Assembly (NCBI GenBank): GCA_963843285.1
Contig: CAWJJO010000019.1
Location: 1 to 64,000, forward strand
DNA: 64,000 bases
Reading direction: 5' to 3'
From: CAZDDB01 sp963843285
GTDB lineage: Bacteria; Acidobacteriota; HRBIN11; JAKEFK01
Numbering within the stretch: position 1 is the first letter of the stretch; each line of letters starts with the position of its first letter. The translations under genes were made by a program, and so were the position numbers. The notes under the pieces are model-generated. The model ran no database searches, was not told the DNA's origin, and was given only the letters and a program-made list of their open reading frames with translations. Shown piece after piece: positions 26,826 to 36,593 of the stretch.

Positions 26826-29800
26826 ATGAAAAAAGTGGTCTTCGTCGTTTTTATCCTTTTAACGCTGTTCGTCATTTCGCCTTCGCATGCTGCAGTGGAA
26901 CCCAAGCATGAGTATGAGAAGCCCGGATACAACCCAGGTCATGCTTACGATGGGATTCTGCCGGAAGAATCGATCGATCTCTTCACAGGCGGACTTCGAA
27001 TATCTCAACGTGATGTACGGATTCCAAACATCGAGACATTTGACAACGCCTTCAAGCTGATTACGCGAAGCTACAGCAGCAAGATCTATCGTCAAGAGAC
27101 GATCAGTGGATCATGCAGTCCATTCGCCGGAACGATCGAGGATGAGTTTGTAGGATTGGGATGGACCTTACATTTTGGGCGATTGTGGGACTACAACGGC
27201 GCAAATCCGGTTCTGGAGCTTCCGGATGGAAGCCATCATATGTTTTATACCGATACCAACCGACCCACGTCACATCCTGAACAGAAGATATCAAAGTCGA
27301 TGTGGATACTTCGAACGGAGACCGATGCCTCTGGTCAGCAGTTTTATGAGGCAACTTCTCCTGGGCCAGATATGGTAAAGCTGCAGTTCAAACAGGCCAC
27401 CAACGACACTCGCAACAGCAGACTGCTGCGGCATGCGGAGTACTGGTCGCTGTACAGGAGCGGCACCAGCAGTCCGGTAACCACGTTCATACGGTACGAA
27501 AAAGATTCTTCCGGACACAGCTTGCCGCGCGAGCTCCGGGAAACATGCACCACCAGCAGTGAACAAAGTATATTTTTCAATTGGACAACCACGGGTACGC
27601 TTACCAGCATCACAGTTCCCTGGCTCAACGGAACCAACGTCACTTACACGTATAACGTCATCACGCAAAACGGTCATAAGCTGCTGCGAAGCGTCACCAC
27701 ACCGCAGGGGCGCACCCACCAATATGACTACGACCCAACAACCTTTGAACTTACCAAAATGACGGTCTCAACCGATTCAACCATCGGATCGGGAGACATC
27801 GTCGTAGACTATACCTACCAGAGTAAGAACTTCTACATGAACCCCCAGTTTTTGAGCGCTGCCTGCGTTCGAGCAGTGACACAAAAGAAACTGACAAACA
27901 CTGATGGCTCGATCAATACGTGGACGTATACGTACCCATCTGCGAGCAGCACTGTTCATAAAGTCTCGGTCAACGACCCCAACGGAAATAAAAGAGAAGT
28001 TACGTTTCAAGGTTATGCAAACATCGGATCAACTGTATGGAAAGTTGGATCCATTTTAAAAGACGAATCATTTGACGGTTGCTGCACAAGTTTGGTGACA
28101 ATCGACAAAACGTATGACTTCAAACAGGTCTCGAATACCGCAGATGCTGAAGCCAACCTGCTCGATTCGATGAAAATACCCGTTGTGTTACAAACGACTA
28201 AGACTTTTTCTCAGACCGGACAACAAGCAGTCACGTCTTATGGTACAGCAGCAAATTATGACCGATTCGGCAATCCCGACTTTGTGATCGAGAAGAACTT
28301 CAACGGAACTCAACTTCGCCGAACGGAATATACATACGAGCACCGTGACGGTGACTCAGACGATGCGCTGATGACCGAAGCTCATATGGTCAGCGCCATT
28401 GCCAGCGAGAAAGTCCTGAATGGTTCAAACGTGCGCGTTTCGGAAGTAACTTTCACCCGGTATGGGAATCAGTCCGATTACAAAACTTATGGACTGATTA
28501 ACAACGCCAACACCTGGGATAGCGTAACTGGAACGAACATCCGCAAAACATTTTTCTACGATAACCTCCGTCAACTGTCGAAGACCGCAGAACAAACGGA
28601 AACCACCGATCGAAATACGTATTTTGGTCTGGCTTGCAATCTAGTGAACAGCGTTACGGACGATCTGAGCATTGCCGGTCCGATCTTCAGTGCCACCGTT
28701 GACCCCGAACCGAACCTCTACACCAGCACCCGAAACGCCAACGGGAAAACTACCAGTTACAACTACGATCGAGATCAACGACTTACGTCGGTAACACCGC
28801 CCATCGGGAATGCGATTTCTATTACGTACAATGATTCGAGTCGACAGGTCACGATTAATCATGGAGCATCATCAACAATTGAAATCTACGATGGCCGGGG
28901 CCGTCTCACGGAAAGAAGGATGGAAATTACGCCCGGCCAATTCTCATATCAAAAATTTGCCTATGATGGCGTTAATAACCTCATCAGTCAATCGGAGAAG
29001 AGTTTCAGCAGCAATCCCAGCGCTTTTGTTACCAAAACATATGACGGCCTGAATCGAGTCGAAAGCATCACCACGATCGATGGTCAAACGGAATACCTTT
29101 TCAATGGTCCTGATGTAACCGTTCGTGTGCACAGTGAGCTTGGATCGCTCGATACTGTGATGAAGTACGATGCTGGAGGGCGGCTCACATCCGTTATCGA
29201 GCCAAATGGATTTACCACAACTTATGGATATGACGTTCTGGATCGATTGACTTCGGTTGCGCAAAGCGGCTTGACCACGCGCACCTTTAGTTGGAGTTCA
29301 AGAGGAAAATTGCTCAGTGAAACGCATCCCGAATCCGGAACGACGAGTTATATTTATGATAAGCTCGGGCGCACGAAGACGAAGACATTTGCGGGAGCGT
29401 CTGCCATTCAGTACACGTATGATCTGCGGGACCGGGTTACCAATATTAATTATCCAACCGATCCTGATGTAGCTTTCTACTACGATGGAACAGCCGTGCC
29501 CGGCAGAACAGCAACCTACATAAATCCAAAAAGTCATCTTACCGGGATGGTCGATGGTCTTGGAACCACGATTTGGAGCCAGTTTTCAGACCGGGACGAA
29601 GTCTTATCGAAAGACCTCTATCTGACGGGATTTACCGGAGCTTTATCCGTCGACTATACTTACGATACCCGGGGTAATCTGGATTCAATCGTTTATCCGA
29701 GCGGTCAAACGATCAGAATACCGAGAAATGACGGAAATGCGATCAGTTCTATTACTCGAGATTTCTCTGGCACTGCAACAGCAACACTCCTGAACTCGAT

Positions 29801-31601
29801 CACTTACAATCCGGCTCTTTTGCCAGGTGCGCTTTCGTATGGAAATGGTACGACACTTAACATCAGCTCAGATTTACGAAACCGACCGGACGTGATGAGC
29901 GCTACTTCGAAGCTATTTCTGGACTATCGTTACAATTCAAGAGGATTGATTGACCAGATTCGAACGAGCCAGAATAATTCCAGTACAACGAACCGGGATA
30001 TTGTCTATGACAATCTAGCTCGGATCGATACGTCCACCTCGGATACCGGAGTTTTAAACTACAATTTTGACAACTACGGGAATTTAACAAGCAAAACCGG
30101 CCCTCTGACAGGATCATACTCCTACTCAAACAACAAGATTGTCGGCGTTTCGTATTCCTCATCCGGTAATCAGTTAACAGCCAACGGAAAGACGCTCGTT
30201 TATGATGATGAAAATCGTATCAAGCAAAACACCAGTGCAGGTTCCAATTACTTTTATGATGGTAAAGGAAACAGGACCAAAGTCACTTATTCCTCCGGCT
30301 TAAGTCGCTTTTTCGTTTACGATGAATCGGGGAATCTGATTTCAGAAGCTTCGCAGAGCGCAAGCGGCGTACCCATATACATCGATGTCGAATATGTTAA
30401 GGGACCCTCTGGGACTGTGGCAAGTGCCAATTACGATCAGACAATCCGTGGCCTGACTGCAACCAACATCACGAACCATGTGCATCTTTCGTGGCCATCG
30501 ACAAACAACTGCGGCATTACCGGATACAACATATATCGTGGAACAGCAAGCGGCGGGCCATACAACCAGATTGCAACCAACGTTTTCAATAACTTTTACG
30601 ATGACACGGCTGTAGTCAACAACACGCGCTATTACTACAAAGTCGCTGTGCGTTATAGCACTGGAACAGCCGGGATTCAATCACCCGAAATTGGTCACAC
30701 GTATTCCACTACTGCTGCCAATACAGATGGACCGATCACCAGTTATGCAAACGTACCGTTTTACTACAACCTGAATGATCACTTGGGATCGACGCGCGTC
30801 ATCATGAATCAATCGGGCGCGGTTACTGGTTCGCTTGAATACTACCCGTTCGGGGAATCAAAATCGGCAACTGGTTGCCGTGAAAGTACGGAACGATTCA
30901 CGGGGAAGCTCTTTGATGGCGACACCGGCCTGCAATACTTCGGAGCACGGTATCTTTCCAATGATTTAACTCGTTTTACTACCGTCGATCCGAGTTCTTC
31001 GAGTATTAACCCCACCAATCCTCAATCATGGAATCGCTATGCTTATACACTCAACAACCCTACCAACTTCTATGATCCAAACGGCAAGCAAGAGGTAACA
31101 CCTAATCCTCCACCAACGCAATATTTGCCGCCACCTTCTGCTCCACCTCCCGCAACTCTCCCATCACCGACTCCGGCGCCTCCAGCTGCCGCTCCGGGTC
31201 TGGTCGAGGGTGCCGGACAATTATTACGATCCGCAGCATCGTTAATGAAGACCCTCCCTGGCGCGCTCGTCTCTGCCGCAGGACTTATAATTACATTTCC
31301 ATCACAGACAGACCCAGATGATGTTTATTTAAAACCAGGGGAAAAATCGAAGATCGATCGAAATGCATTCAGAAAAGAACGCGAGGAATACTGGAGAAAC
31401 GAGGTGAAGAATAACCCAGATAAGTACAGCCCGGAAGATCGTGAGAGAATGGAAAATGGTAAATCGCCAATTGGTCCAGATGGGTATCCGACAGAATTAC
31501 ATCATACGGACAGAACACCAGAAGGCGGAGTACAGCCTATGAGCAGGACTGATCATCGACTCGGTGAGAACTACAAAAAGAACCATCCATCGGAGAAATG
31601 A
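26826..31601 (+). CDS. RHS-repeat polymorphic toxin with HNH/LHH-type nuclease tip
   Basis: A 1591-residue protein: signal peptide (about 1-22), RHS/YD repeats (YDxxGRLTxx type) across about 450-1190, an inserted fibronectin type III-like domain (about 1205-1285), then the RHS core with YGARYL-like repeats up to DPNGK (about 1416-1420). After a Pro-rich linker and a hydrophobic segment comes a C-terminal tip (about 1490-1591) with Leu1558-His1559-His1560 and MSRTDH, matching the LHH/HNH nuclease class, a predicted DNase. The variable tip follows the shared core, typical of contact-dependent or exported toxins. A probable immunity gene starts 1 nt after the stop. Confidence 0.92.
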   Translation: MKKVVFVVFILLTLFVISPSHAAVEPKHEYEKPGYNPGHAYDGILPEESIDLFTGGLRISQRDVRIPNIETFDNAFKLITRSYSSKIYRQETISGSCSPFAGTIEDEFVGLGWTLHFGRLWDYNGANPVLELPDGSHHMFYTDTNRPTSHPEQKISKSMWILRTETDASGQQFYEATSPGPDMVKLQFKQATNDTRNSRLLRHAEYWSLYRSGTSSPVTTFIRYEKDSSGHSLPRELRETCTTSSEQSIFFNWTTTGTLTSITVPWLNGTNVTYTYNVITQNGHKLLRSVTTPQGRTHQYDYDPTTFELTKMTVSTDSTIGSGDIVVDYTYQSKNFYMNPQFLSAACVRAVTQKKLTNTDGSINTWTYTYPSASSTVHKVSVNDPNGNKREVTFQGYANIGSTVWKVGSILKDESFDGCCTSLVTIDKTYDFKQVSNTADAEANLLDSMKIPVVLQTTKTFSQTGQQAVTSYGTAANYDRFGNPDFVIEKNFNGTQLRRTEYTYEHRDGDSDDALMTEAHMVSAIASEKVLNGSNVRVSEVTFTRYGNQSDYKTYGLINNANTWDSVTGTNIRKTFFYDNLRQLSKTAEQTETTDRNTYFGLACNLVNSVTDDLSIAGPIFSATVDPEPNLYTSTRNANGKTTSYNYDRDQRLTSVTPPIGNAISITYNDSSRQVTINHGASSTIEIYDGRGRLTERRMEITPGQFSYQKFAYDGVNNLISQSEKSFSSNPSAFVTKTYDGLNRVESITTIDGQTEYLFNGPDVTVRVHSELGSLDTVMKYDAGGRLTSVIEPNGFTTTYGYDVLDRLTSVAQSGLTTRTFSWSSRGKLLSETHPESGTTSYIYDKLGRTKTKTFAGASAIQYTYDLRDRVTNINYPTDPDVAFYYDGTAVPGRTATYINPKSHLTGMVDGLGTTIWSQFSDRDEVLSKDLYLTGFTGALSVDYTYDTRGNLDSIVYPSGQTIRIPRNDGNAISSITRDFSGTATATLLNSITYNPALLPGALSYGNGTTLNISSDLRNRPDVMSATSKLFLDYRYNSRGLIDQIRTSQNNSSTTNRDIVYDNLARIDTSTSDTGVLNYNFDNYGNLTSKTGPLTGSYSYSNNKIVGVSYSSSGNQLTANGKTLVYDDENRIKQNTSAGSNYFYDGKGNRTKVTYSSGLSRFFVYDESGNLISEASQSASGVPIYIDVEYVKGPSGTVASANYDQTIRGLTATNITNHVHLSWPSTNNCGITGYNIYRGTASGGPYNQIATNVFNNFYDDTAVVNNTRYYYKVAVRYSTGTAGIQSPEIGHTYSTTAANTDGPITSYANVPFYYNLNDHLGSTRVIMNQSGAVTGSLEYYPFGESKSATGCRESTERFTGKLFDGDTGLQYFGARYLSNDLTRFTTVDPSSSSINPTNPQSWNRYAYTLNNPTNFYDPNGKQEVTPNPPPTQYLPPPSAPPPATLPSPTPAPPAAAPGLVEGAGQLLRSAASLMKTLPGALVSAAGLIITFPSQTDPDDVYLKPGEKSKIDRNAFRKEREEYWRNEVKNNPDKYSPEDRERMENGKSPIGPDGYPTELHHTDRTPEGGVQPMSRTDHRLGENYKKNHPSEK

Positions 31602-31602
31602 A

Positions 31603-31953
31603 ATGCCGACACAAGATATTTTTGATAGCTCCGTTCGTTCAGCAGGCGATCTCGCCGGTGTATTCGAATATGACGGCGAGACCGGATATTTTTATCTATA
31701 TAAGACGACGGGAAACGAGGGCGAGAAAGTGTTAGATTCAATTCACGTTGTCTCTGGCGAGGCCGACTTCAGTGAGTCAGACCTCTCGATACGTTGGGAT
31801 CACGAAGAGCAAAGGGTCGGTCTATTTATTAGAGATGTTCTCTGGGCGGTCTTTGATGTCACGCGGCCGGCCAAGTATGGCGGCAATTACAGGAGAGGAT
31901 CGAGGCCTTCATTGCCGCCAGAAACAGAGCAAGGCTTTGGCGCTGCGTCCTAG
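31603..31953 (+). CDS. probable immunity protein for the RHS nuclease (cassette 1)
   Basis: A 116-residue acidic protein with no signal peptide, starting 1 nt after the toxin stop. It has a FEYDGETGYFYLY motif near the N terminus and alternating beta strands; I do not recognise its family with confidence. Position, size and cytoplasmic nature match immunity proteins that neutralise the adjacent toxin tip. The ATG at 31603 has GGAGAAATGA upstream. The last 20 residues (GSRPSLPPETEQ) look disordered. Confidence 0.72.
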   Translation: MPTQDIFDSSVRSAGDLAGVFEYDGETGYFYLYKTTGNEGEKVLDSIHVVSGEADFSESDLSIRWDHEEQRVGLFIRDVLWAVFDVTRPAKYGGNYRRGSRPSLPPETEQGFGAAS

Positions 31954-32008
31954 TGGACTCTAGCACCGGAATCCGCAGTATCATGCGATTCTCTGGCTAG
32001 GATCATAA

Positions 32009-32281
32009 AAGCACAAACAGCCTTGGCCTAAGGATCCCAACACAGAAAAAAATCAAGACGTTTCTCACGAAGTCCCCAAAGCTGACGGTGGAGCGGATGA
32101 TGTATCAAATATTCAGCCAAGACCACACGATGAACATATGAAGATGCACAAAGACCATGGCGATTTCAAGCGCTGGGCACAACGGAGAATCACACGCGCT
32201 TATTACTCACTGGCGAAAAAAGCAAGGTGTCAAAGCCTGCTCAAGGATCTTACGACAGAATCATTCGCCGAGATGATTTAG
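32009..32281 (+). pseudogene. displaced RHS C-terminal tip (cassette 2 toxin fragment)
   Basis: An open stretch of about 90 codons with no start codon at its head. It contains VSHEVPKADGGADD, then NIQPRPHDEHMKMHKDHGDF and KRWAQR, the usual layout of an HNH/Endonuclease VII toxin tip (H..P..GG..N..H..H..GDF.RW). It ends at TAG 32281, 10 nt before the next gene. It lacks any RHS core and sits behind an unrelated immunity gene, as do displaced tips that recombine with the upstream rhs gene. Confidence 0.7.
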
Positions 32282-32291
32282 GGCCAAAGTG

Positions 32292-33023
32292 ATGGAAATT
32301 AGAGGATATTTCAACACTCAAGATGACATAATCGCGTGGATTCGGCTTCAGCAGCATATCTTGCCAAAGCAGGTAGCTCTTATTCACGTCGGCGAGGATG
32401 AAGGGAAAATATCGAAAAGAAATATTCTCGGAAGCGATGAGCAGTTCTCAAGATTTGTGGCTGATAACGATACAGGCTTTTTTCTCTTTAGTGACTTTGT
32501 TTCGGCTGATGTGAACCTTTCCACATCCAAGGGCAAACCCAACGTCTATTATTTTCAGGATGACAACCCCTGTGAACTCCTCGTTTCAAATTCCTACAAA
32601 ATCATTGACAGTTTTTCGAAGACGAACGCTCTTCTTGTGAGGGCATGTCTCGATGAGGAATTGACCTATAAGAACAACGTCACGGTAAAGCTCGATATAG
32701 GAAAAGTTGAATCCTGGGTCGGTCGGGATATAGCACGTTACATCCCGGGTATTTATTGGCTGAATTGGATCTCTGACTCTTACGCCGCTATGCTGAATCT
32801 TGATATGTCCGAGATTGCCTCGAATTTGGATGCTCCCATTGAGCGGGTGGGACACGGTAATATGTTTCGAGTGAGTGAAGATCCACGATCATGGAAGGAA
32901 AAACTCCCCGCGATCCGAGACATGGCCTCAAAGAATGAGAGGATCTTTTACGTGGATAAGGTTGATTTGAGGAATGTAACGACTTATGCCCAGCTCCAGA
33001 AGGCAACCAACGCATGGCCCTAA
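32292..33023 (+). CDS. probable immunity protein (cassette 2)
   Basis: A 243-residue protein without signal peptide, of a family I cannot name. It has a hydrophobic PGIYWLNWISDSYAAML stretch (about 158-174) and a mixed alpha/beta pattern. ATG 32292 is preceded by a GTG at 32289; no strong ribosome site. It follows the displaced HNH tip at a short distance, so it is probably the cognate immunity protein for that tip. The neighbouring third cassette supports this. Confidence 0.65.
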   Translation: MEIRGYFNTQDDIIAWIRLQQHILPKQVALIHVGEDEGKISKRNILGSDEQFSRFVADNDTGFFLFSDFVSADVNLSTSKGKPNVYYFQDDNPCELLVSNSYKIIDSFSKTNALLVRACLDEELTYKNNVTVKLDIGKVESWVGRDIARYIPGIYWLNWISDSYAAMLNLDMSEIASNLDAPIERVGHGNMFRVSEDPRSWKEKLPAIRDMASKNERIFYVDKVDLRNVTTYAQLQKATNAWP

Positions 33024-33035
33024 ATGTAATTGTCA

Positions 33036-33163
33036 AGCAGCGTTGAAAACTGATCCACATGCGAGCGCGAAAATTGACCCGAAAGGTAAGAATGCCGCAA
33101 AAGCAGGGCTCAAACCCGGTGAGCCCATTGGTCCCACAAAACAGATTGACCGCCATGACTGAC
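33036..33163 (+). pseudogene. displaced RHS tip fragment (cassette 3)
   Basis: An open frame through about 40 codons (KIDPKGKNAAKAGLKPGE then PIGPTKQIDRHD) ending in TGA inside the start region of the next gene: the stop and the next ATG share the 8 nt ATGACTGA. The first codons are ambiguous because the left junction is not defined. A third remnant toxin C terminus is the best reading; the fragment is too short to name the toxin. Confidence 0.55.
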
Positions 33164-33493
33164 AATTCAGGAGTAAGGAACCCCGGTGTCGTAGACCTTA
33201 TAACATTCGATCCCAAGACCGATGAACATGTCTTGGTGATGATTGAAACTCGGCCGTGGGATGGTTCTTTTGAGAGACTAAAAGAGATTCAAGATAAGGT
33301 CAACAATTACTTGGTATTTGCGCTTGATGGTGAGATGGTAAGAAAATTCCCCGATTCAAAAAACAAAAGAGTCCGATTGCAACTGAACTCCTTTGAATCC
33401 CCCGATTCCAAAACCCAAGAATTTCTAGTGGCAGTGGCCGAAAAACTCAGACAGAATGGCGTGAATTTTGCCATAAGAAAATTGGATAAATAA
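33155..33493 (+). CDS. probable immunity protein, DUF6572-like (cassette 3)
   Basis: A 112-residue soluble protein with GVVDLITFDPKTDEHVLVMI near the N terminus and LKEIQDKVNNYLVFALDG in the middle, a layout I associate with the DUF6572 family, found next to polymorphic toxins. ATG 33155 begins inside the last codons of the preceding toxin fragment. With cassettes 1 and 2 it completes an array of three immunity genes behind one full-length rhs. Confidence 0.65.
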   Translation: MTDNSGVRNPGVVDLITFDPKTDEHVLVMIETRPWDGSFERLKEIQDKVNNYLVFALDGEMVRKFPDSKNKRVRLQLNSFESPDSKTQEFLVAVAEKLRQNGVNFAIRKLDK

Positions 33494-33720
33494 AACATCA
33501 GAATCGTACGCTTACGATTGGCAGTCGTTTTGAGCGAGATACAGAAGTCTCTTGTATTATCAATGTACGACGTGTGCCTGGATCCTGCATCTGGCTGATC
33601 TTTGTCGGCCGCATCGACGCATTCGCTCTCCTGGTTCCTTACCCAATAAGATCCATTGCTGATGTTTACAAGCGCAATGGTGAGATTTTCTTTGCTAATT
33701 GTTTATCTTTATTTTCTTTA

Positions 33721-33748
33721 TTTGATATTTGATATTTGATCTTTGATA
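33721..33748. repeat. 4 x 7-bp tandem repeat (TTTGATA) upstream of acnA
   Basis: Four consecutive 7-mers, three TTTGATA and one TTTGATC, end 13 nt before the acnA ATG. A possible -10 TATACT (33747-33752) begins inside the last unit. The rest of 33494-33720 is AT-rich toward acnA with no gene seen. Confidence 0.7.
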
Positions 33749-33761
33749 TACTGAGTTGTTT

Positions 33762-36590
33762 ATGCCACATAATTCATTTCAGACACTTCGGACGTTCAAA
33801 AACGGAACGTTCTATTCACTTCCCCAGCTCGAGAAAGAGGGAATTGGGCCGATTTCCAGGCTTCCTGTAAGCATCCGTATAGTGCTCGAATCGGTTCTGC
33901 GCAATCTCGATGGAACGAGGATCCAGGAAGAGGATGTTCGCGCGCTGGCGAACTGGAAGGCAAACGCTGAAAGAACCGAAGAAATCCCGTTTGTCGTCGC
34001 GCGGATTGTGCTACAGGATTTTACGGGCGTTCCGCTGCTGGTGGATCTTGCAGCCATGCGGTCCGCAGTGGAACGGCTCGGGAAGAATCCGAAGATGATC
34101 GAACCGCTCGTGCCAGTCGATCTCGTGATCGATCATTCTGTGCAGGTCGATTTTGCAGGTACGCCAAATGCGCTGCAATTGAACATGGAGATGGAGTTCA
34201 AACGGAACCGTGCGCGGTACGAGTTTCTAAAGTGGGGAATGCAGGCATTTGACGGCTTCAAGGTAGTCCCTCCGGGGATCGGTATCGTGCATCAGGTCAA
34301 TCTCGAATATCTCGCGAAAGGCGTGCTGCAGAAAGACGGCATTTATTATCCGGACACGCTGGTCGGAACGGACTCGCACACAACGATGATTAATGGATTG
34401 GGGATTGTCGGATGGGGTGTGGGGGGCATTGAAGCGGAAGCGGGAATGCTGGGGCAGCCCGTGTATTTCCTGACGCCGGATGTGGTAGGCGTTCATATGA
34501 CCGGTTCGTTGCGCGATGGAGTCACAGCGACGGATCTGGTGCTGCATTGCACAGAGATGCTTCGCAAAGCGAAGGTGGTCGGGAAGTTTGTTGAGTATCA
34601 CGGTGAAGGAGCAGCCACTTTGCCGGTGACCGATCGCGCTACCATCGCGAATATGGCTCCGGAATACGGGGCCACGATGGGCTATTTCCCGGTGGATGAA
34701 GAAACGTGCAAGTATCTGCTGGCTACGGGACGCAGCGCAGAACATGTCGATGCGTTTCGCAATTACTTTCAGGCGCAAGAATTGTTCGGAATTCCTCGCA
34801 AGGGGGGATGCGACTATTCTACAGTATTAGAATTGAATCTGGCTGACGTGCAGCCCGCGGTTGCTGGTCCCAAACGTCCCCAGGACCGCATCGTGCTGGG
34901 GGAGCTGAAGGAAAAGTTTGTTGAATTGCTGAGGAAGCCCATATCGGAAAACGGCTACAACAAGAGCTCGGACCTTCATGATCGATTCGCGGTAATGATG
35001 GCCGACTACACATCCGCTCATCCCATGAAAGGGGGAGGCGAACAGACGTCCACGATGCCGGAAGGGAAAAATACAAACCCGTGGACCGAGTTGGAAATGA
35101 TCAACAATCGTCCGACTCCAGATGTTGTCCGGGAGCCTTCGCATGCAATCCCGGAACAGGGGGCGGTTGAGATTGGTCATGGCAGCGTTCTGATTTCCGC
35201 AATTACTTCGTGCACGAACACTTCCAATCCCGGCGTGATGATTGCCGCGGGATTGCTTGCAAAGAAGGCGGTAGAAAAGGGATTGTCCGTTCCATCTTAT
35301 GTGAAAACTTCGCTTGCGCCCGGCTCGCGTGTTGTTACAAATTATCTCGAGAGAACAGGATTGCAGCCGTTTTTGAATCATCTGCGCTTTTATCTCGCAG
35401 GTTATGGATGCACGACCTGCATCGGAAATTCCGGACCATTGAATCCAAAAATCGAAGAAGTAGTCACGAAGAACGATTTGATCGGAGCCAGTGTGCTTAG
35501 CGGCAACCGGAACTTTGAAGCACGCGTGCACCAGAGCATCAAAGCGAATTTTCTGATGAGTCCGCCGCTTGTCGTCGCTTTTGCGCTCGCCGGACGCGTG
35601 GATATTGACATGAATCAGGAGCCACTGGGCAAAGGATCGGACGGCAAGGATGTGTATTTGCGCGACATTTGGCCAAGCTTGAAAGAAATCAACGAAGCGA
35701 TGAGCTCGGCGTTGGATCCGGAAACATACCGGAGTTTGTACAGTGATTTTGCGGAAAAAAATCCGATGTGGAATGAAATTCCTTCCAGCACAGGAGCCGT
35801 ATATCAGTGGGATGCAAATTCAACATACATTCAGGATCCTCCGTTCTTTGAAAATTTCCAGATCTCACCGGGACCGATCATAGCCATTCGATACGCGAGA
35901 CCGCTTGCCATTTTTGGCGATTCGGTAACAACCGATCACATCAGTCCGGCCGGATCGATCAAGAAGAATTCGCCGGCGGGAGAGTATTTGCTGGATCATG
36001 ATGTACCCGAGCAGGACTTCAACAGCTATGGCTCGCGCCGCGGCAATGATCGTGTGATGACTCGCGGCACATTTGCAAATGTTCGGATCAAGAATCTGAT
36101 GGTTCCTGGAACGGAAGGAGGGATCACAATTTACCAGCCGGCGGGCGAACAACTAAGCATCTACGATGCCGCGATGAAATACATCGCGGCAGGGATTCCA
36201 CTGGTTGTATTCGCTGGTCATGAATACGGGACCGGTAGCTCGCGGGATTGGGCCGCAAAAGGGACGCGCCTGCTGGGCGTCCGGGCCGTGATTGCGCAAA
36301 GCTATGAGCGAATTCATCGCAGCAATCTCGTAGGAATGGGCGTTCTGCCCTGTCAGTTCAAAGAAGGAACCAGCGCCTTGACTTTAAAGCTGGATGGATC
36401 CGAGACGTACGATCTGATTGGAACGGAGTCCGGCATCCTCCCCCGCATGGAGCTCACTCTTGTGATTCACCGAGCGAATGGATTCACGGAAAGTGTGCCG
36501 GTAATTCTGCGGATCGATACGCCGATTGAAATCGACTATTACCGGCACGGCGGCATTTTGCCGTACGTACTCAGGCAGATCCTCGCCTGA
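33762..36590 (+). CDS. acnA: aconitate hydratase A
   Basis: A 942-residue aconitase of the AcnA/IRP type. It interconverts citrate and isocitrate in the TCA cycle using a 4Fe-4S cluster. Key features are TDSHTTMINGLG, the cluster cysteines in SCTNTSNP and GCTTCIGNSGPL, and the C-terminal swivel domain with FGDSVTTDHISPAG and EYGTGSSRDWAAKGT. Start ATG 33762; no strong ribosome site is visible. Complete and of normal length. It is followed after 3 nt by a membrane glycosyltransferase gene, but a functional link is not evident. Confidence 0.97.
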   Translation: MPHNSFQTLRTFKNGTFYSLPQLEKEGIGPISRLPVSIRIVLESVLRNLDGTRIQEEDVRALANWKANAERTEEIPFVVARIVLQDFTGVPLLVDLAAMRSAVERLGKNPKMIEPLVPVDLVIDHSVQVDFAGTPNALQLNMEMEFKRNRARYEFLKWGMQAFDGFKVVPPGIGIVHQVNLEYLAKGVLQKDGIYYPDTLVGTDSHTTMINGLGIVGWGVGGIEAEAGMLGQPVYFLTPDVVGVHMTGSLRDGVTATDLVLHCTEMLRKAKVVGKFVEYHGEGAATLPVTDRATIANMAPEYGATMGYFPVDEETCKYLLATGRSAEHVDAFRNYFQAQELFGIPRKGGCDYSTVLELNLADVQPAVAGPKRPQDRIVLGELKEKFVELLRKPISENGYNKSSDLHDRFAVMMADYTSAHPMKGGGEQTSTMPEGKNTNPWTELEMINNRPTPDVVREPSHAIPEQGAVEIGHGSVLISAITSCTNTSNPGVMIAAGLLAKKAVEKGLSVPSYVKTSLAPGSRVVTNYLERTGLQPFLNHLRFYLAGYGCTTCIGNSGPLNPKIEEVVTKNDLIGASVLSGNRNFEARVHQSIKANFLMSPPLVVAFALAGRVDIDMNQEPLGKGSDGKDVYLRDIWPSLKEINEAMSSALDPETYRSLYSDFAEKNPMWNEIPSSTGAVYQWDANSTYIQDPPFFENFQISPGPIIAIRYARPLAIFGDSVTTDHISPAGSIKKNSPAGEYLLDHDVPEQDFNSYGSRRGNDRVMTRGTFANVRIKNLMVPGTEGGITIYQPAGEQLSIYDAAMKYIAAGIPLVVFAGHEYGTGSSRDWAAKGTRLLGVRAVIAQSYERIHRSNLVGMGVLPCQFKEGTSALTLKLDGSETYDLIGTESGILPRMELTLVIHRANGFTESVPVILRIDTPIEIDYYRHGGILPYVLRQILA

Positions 36591-36593
36591 GAT

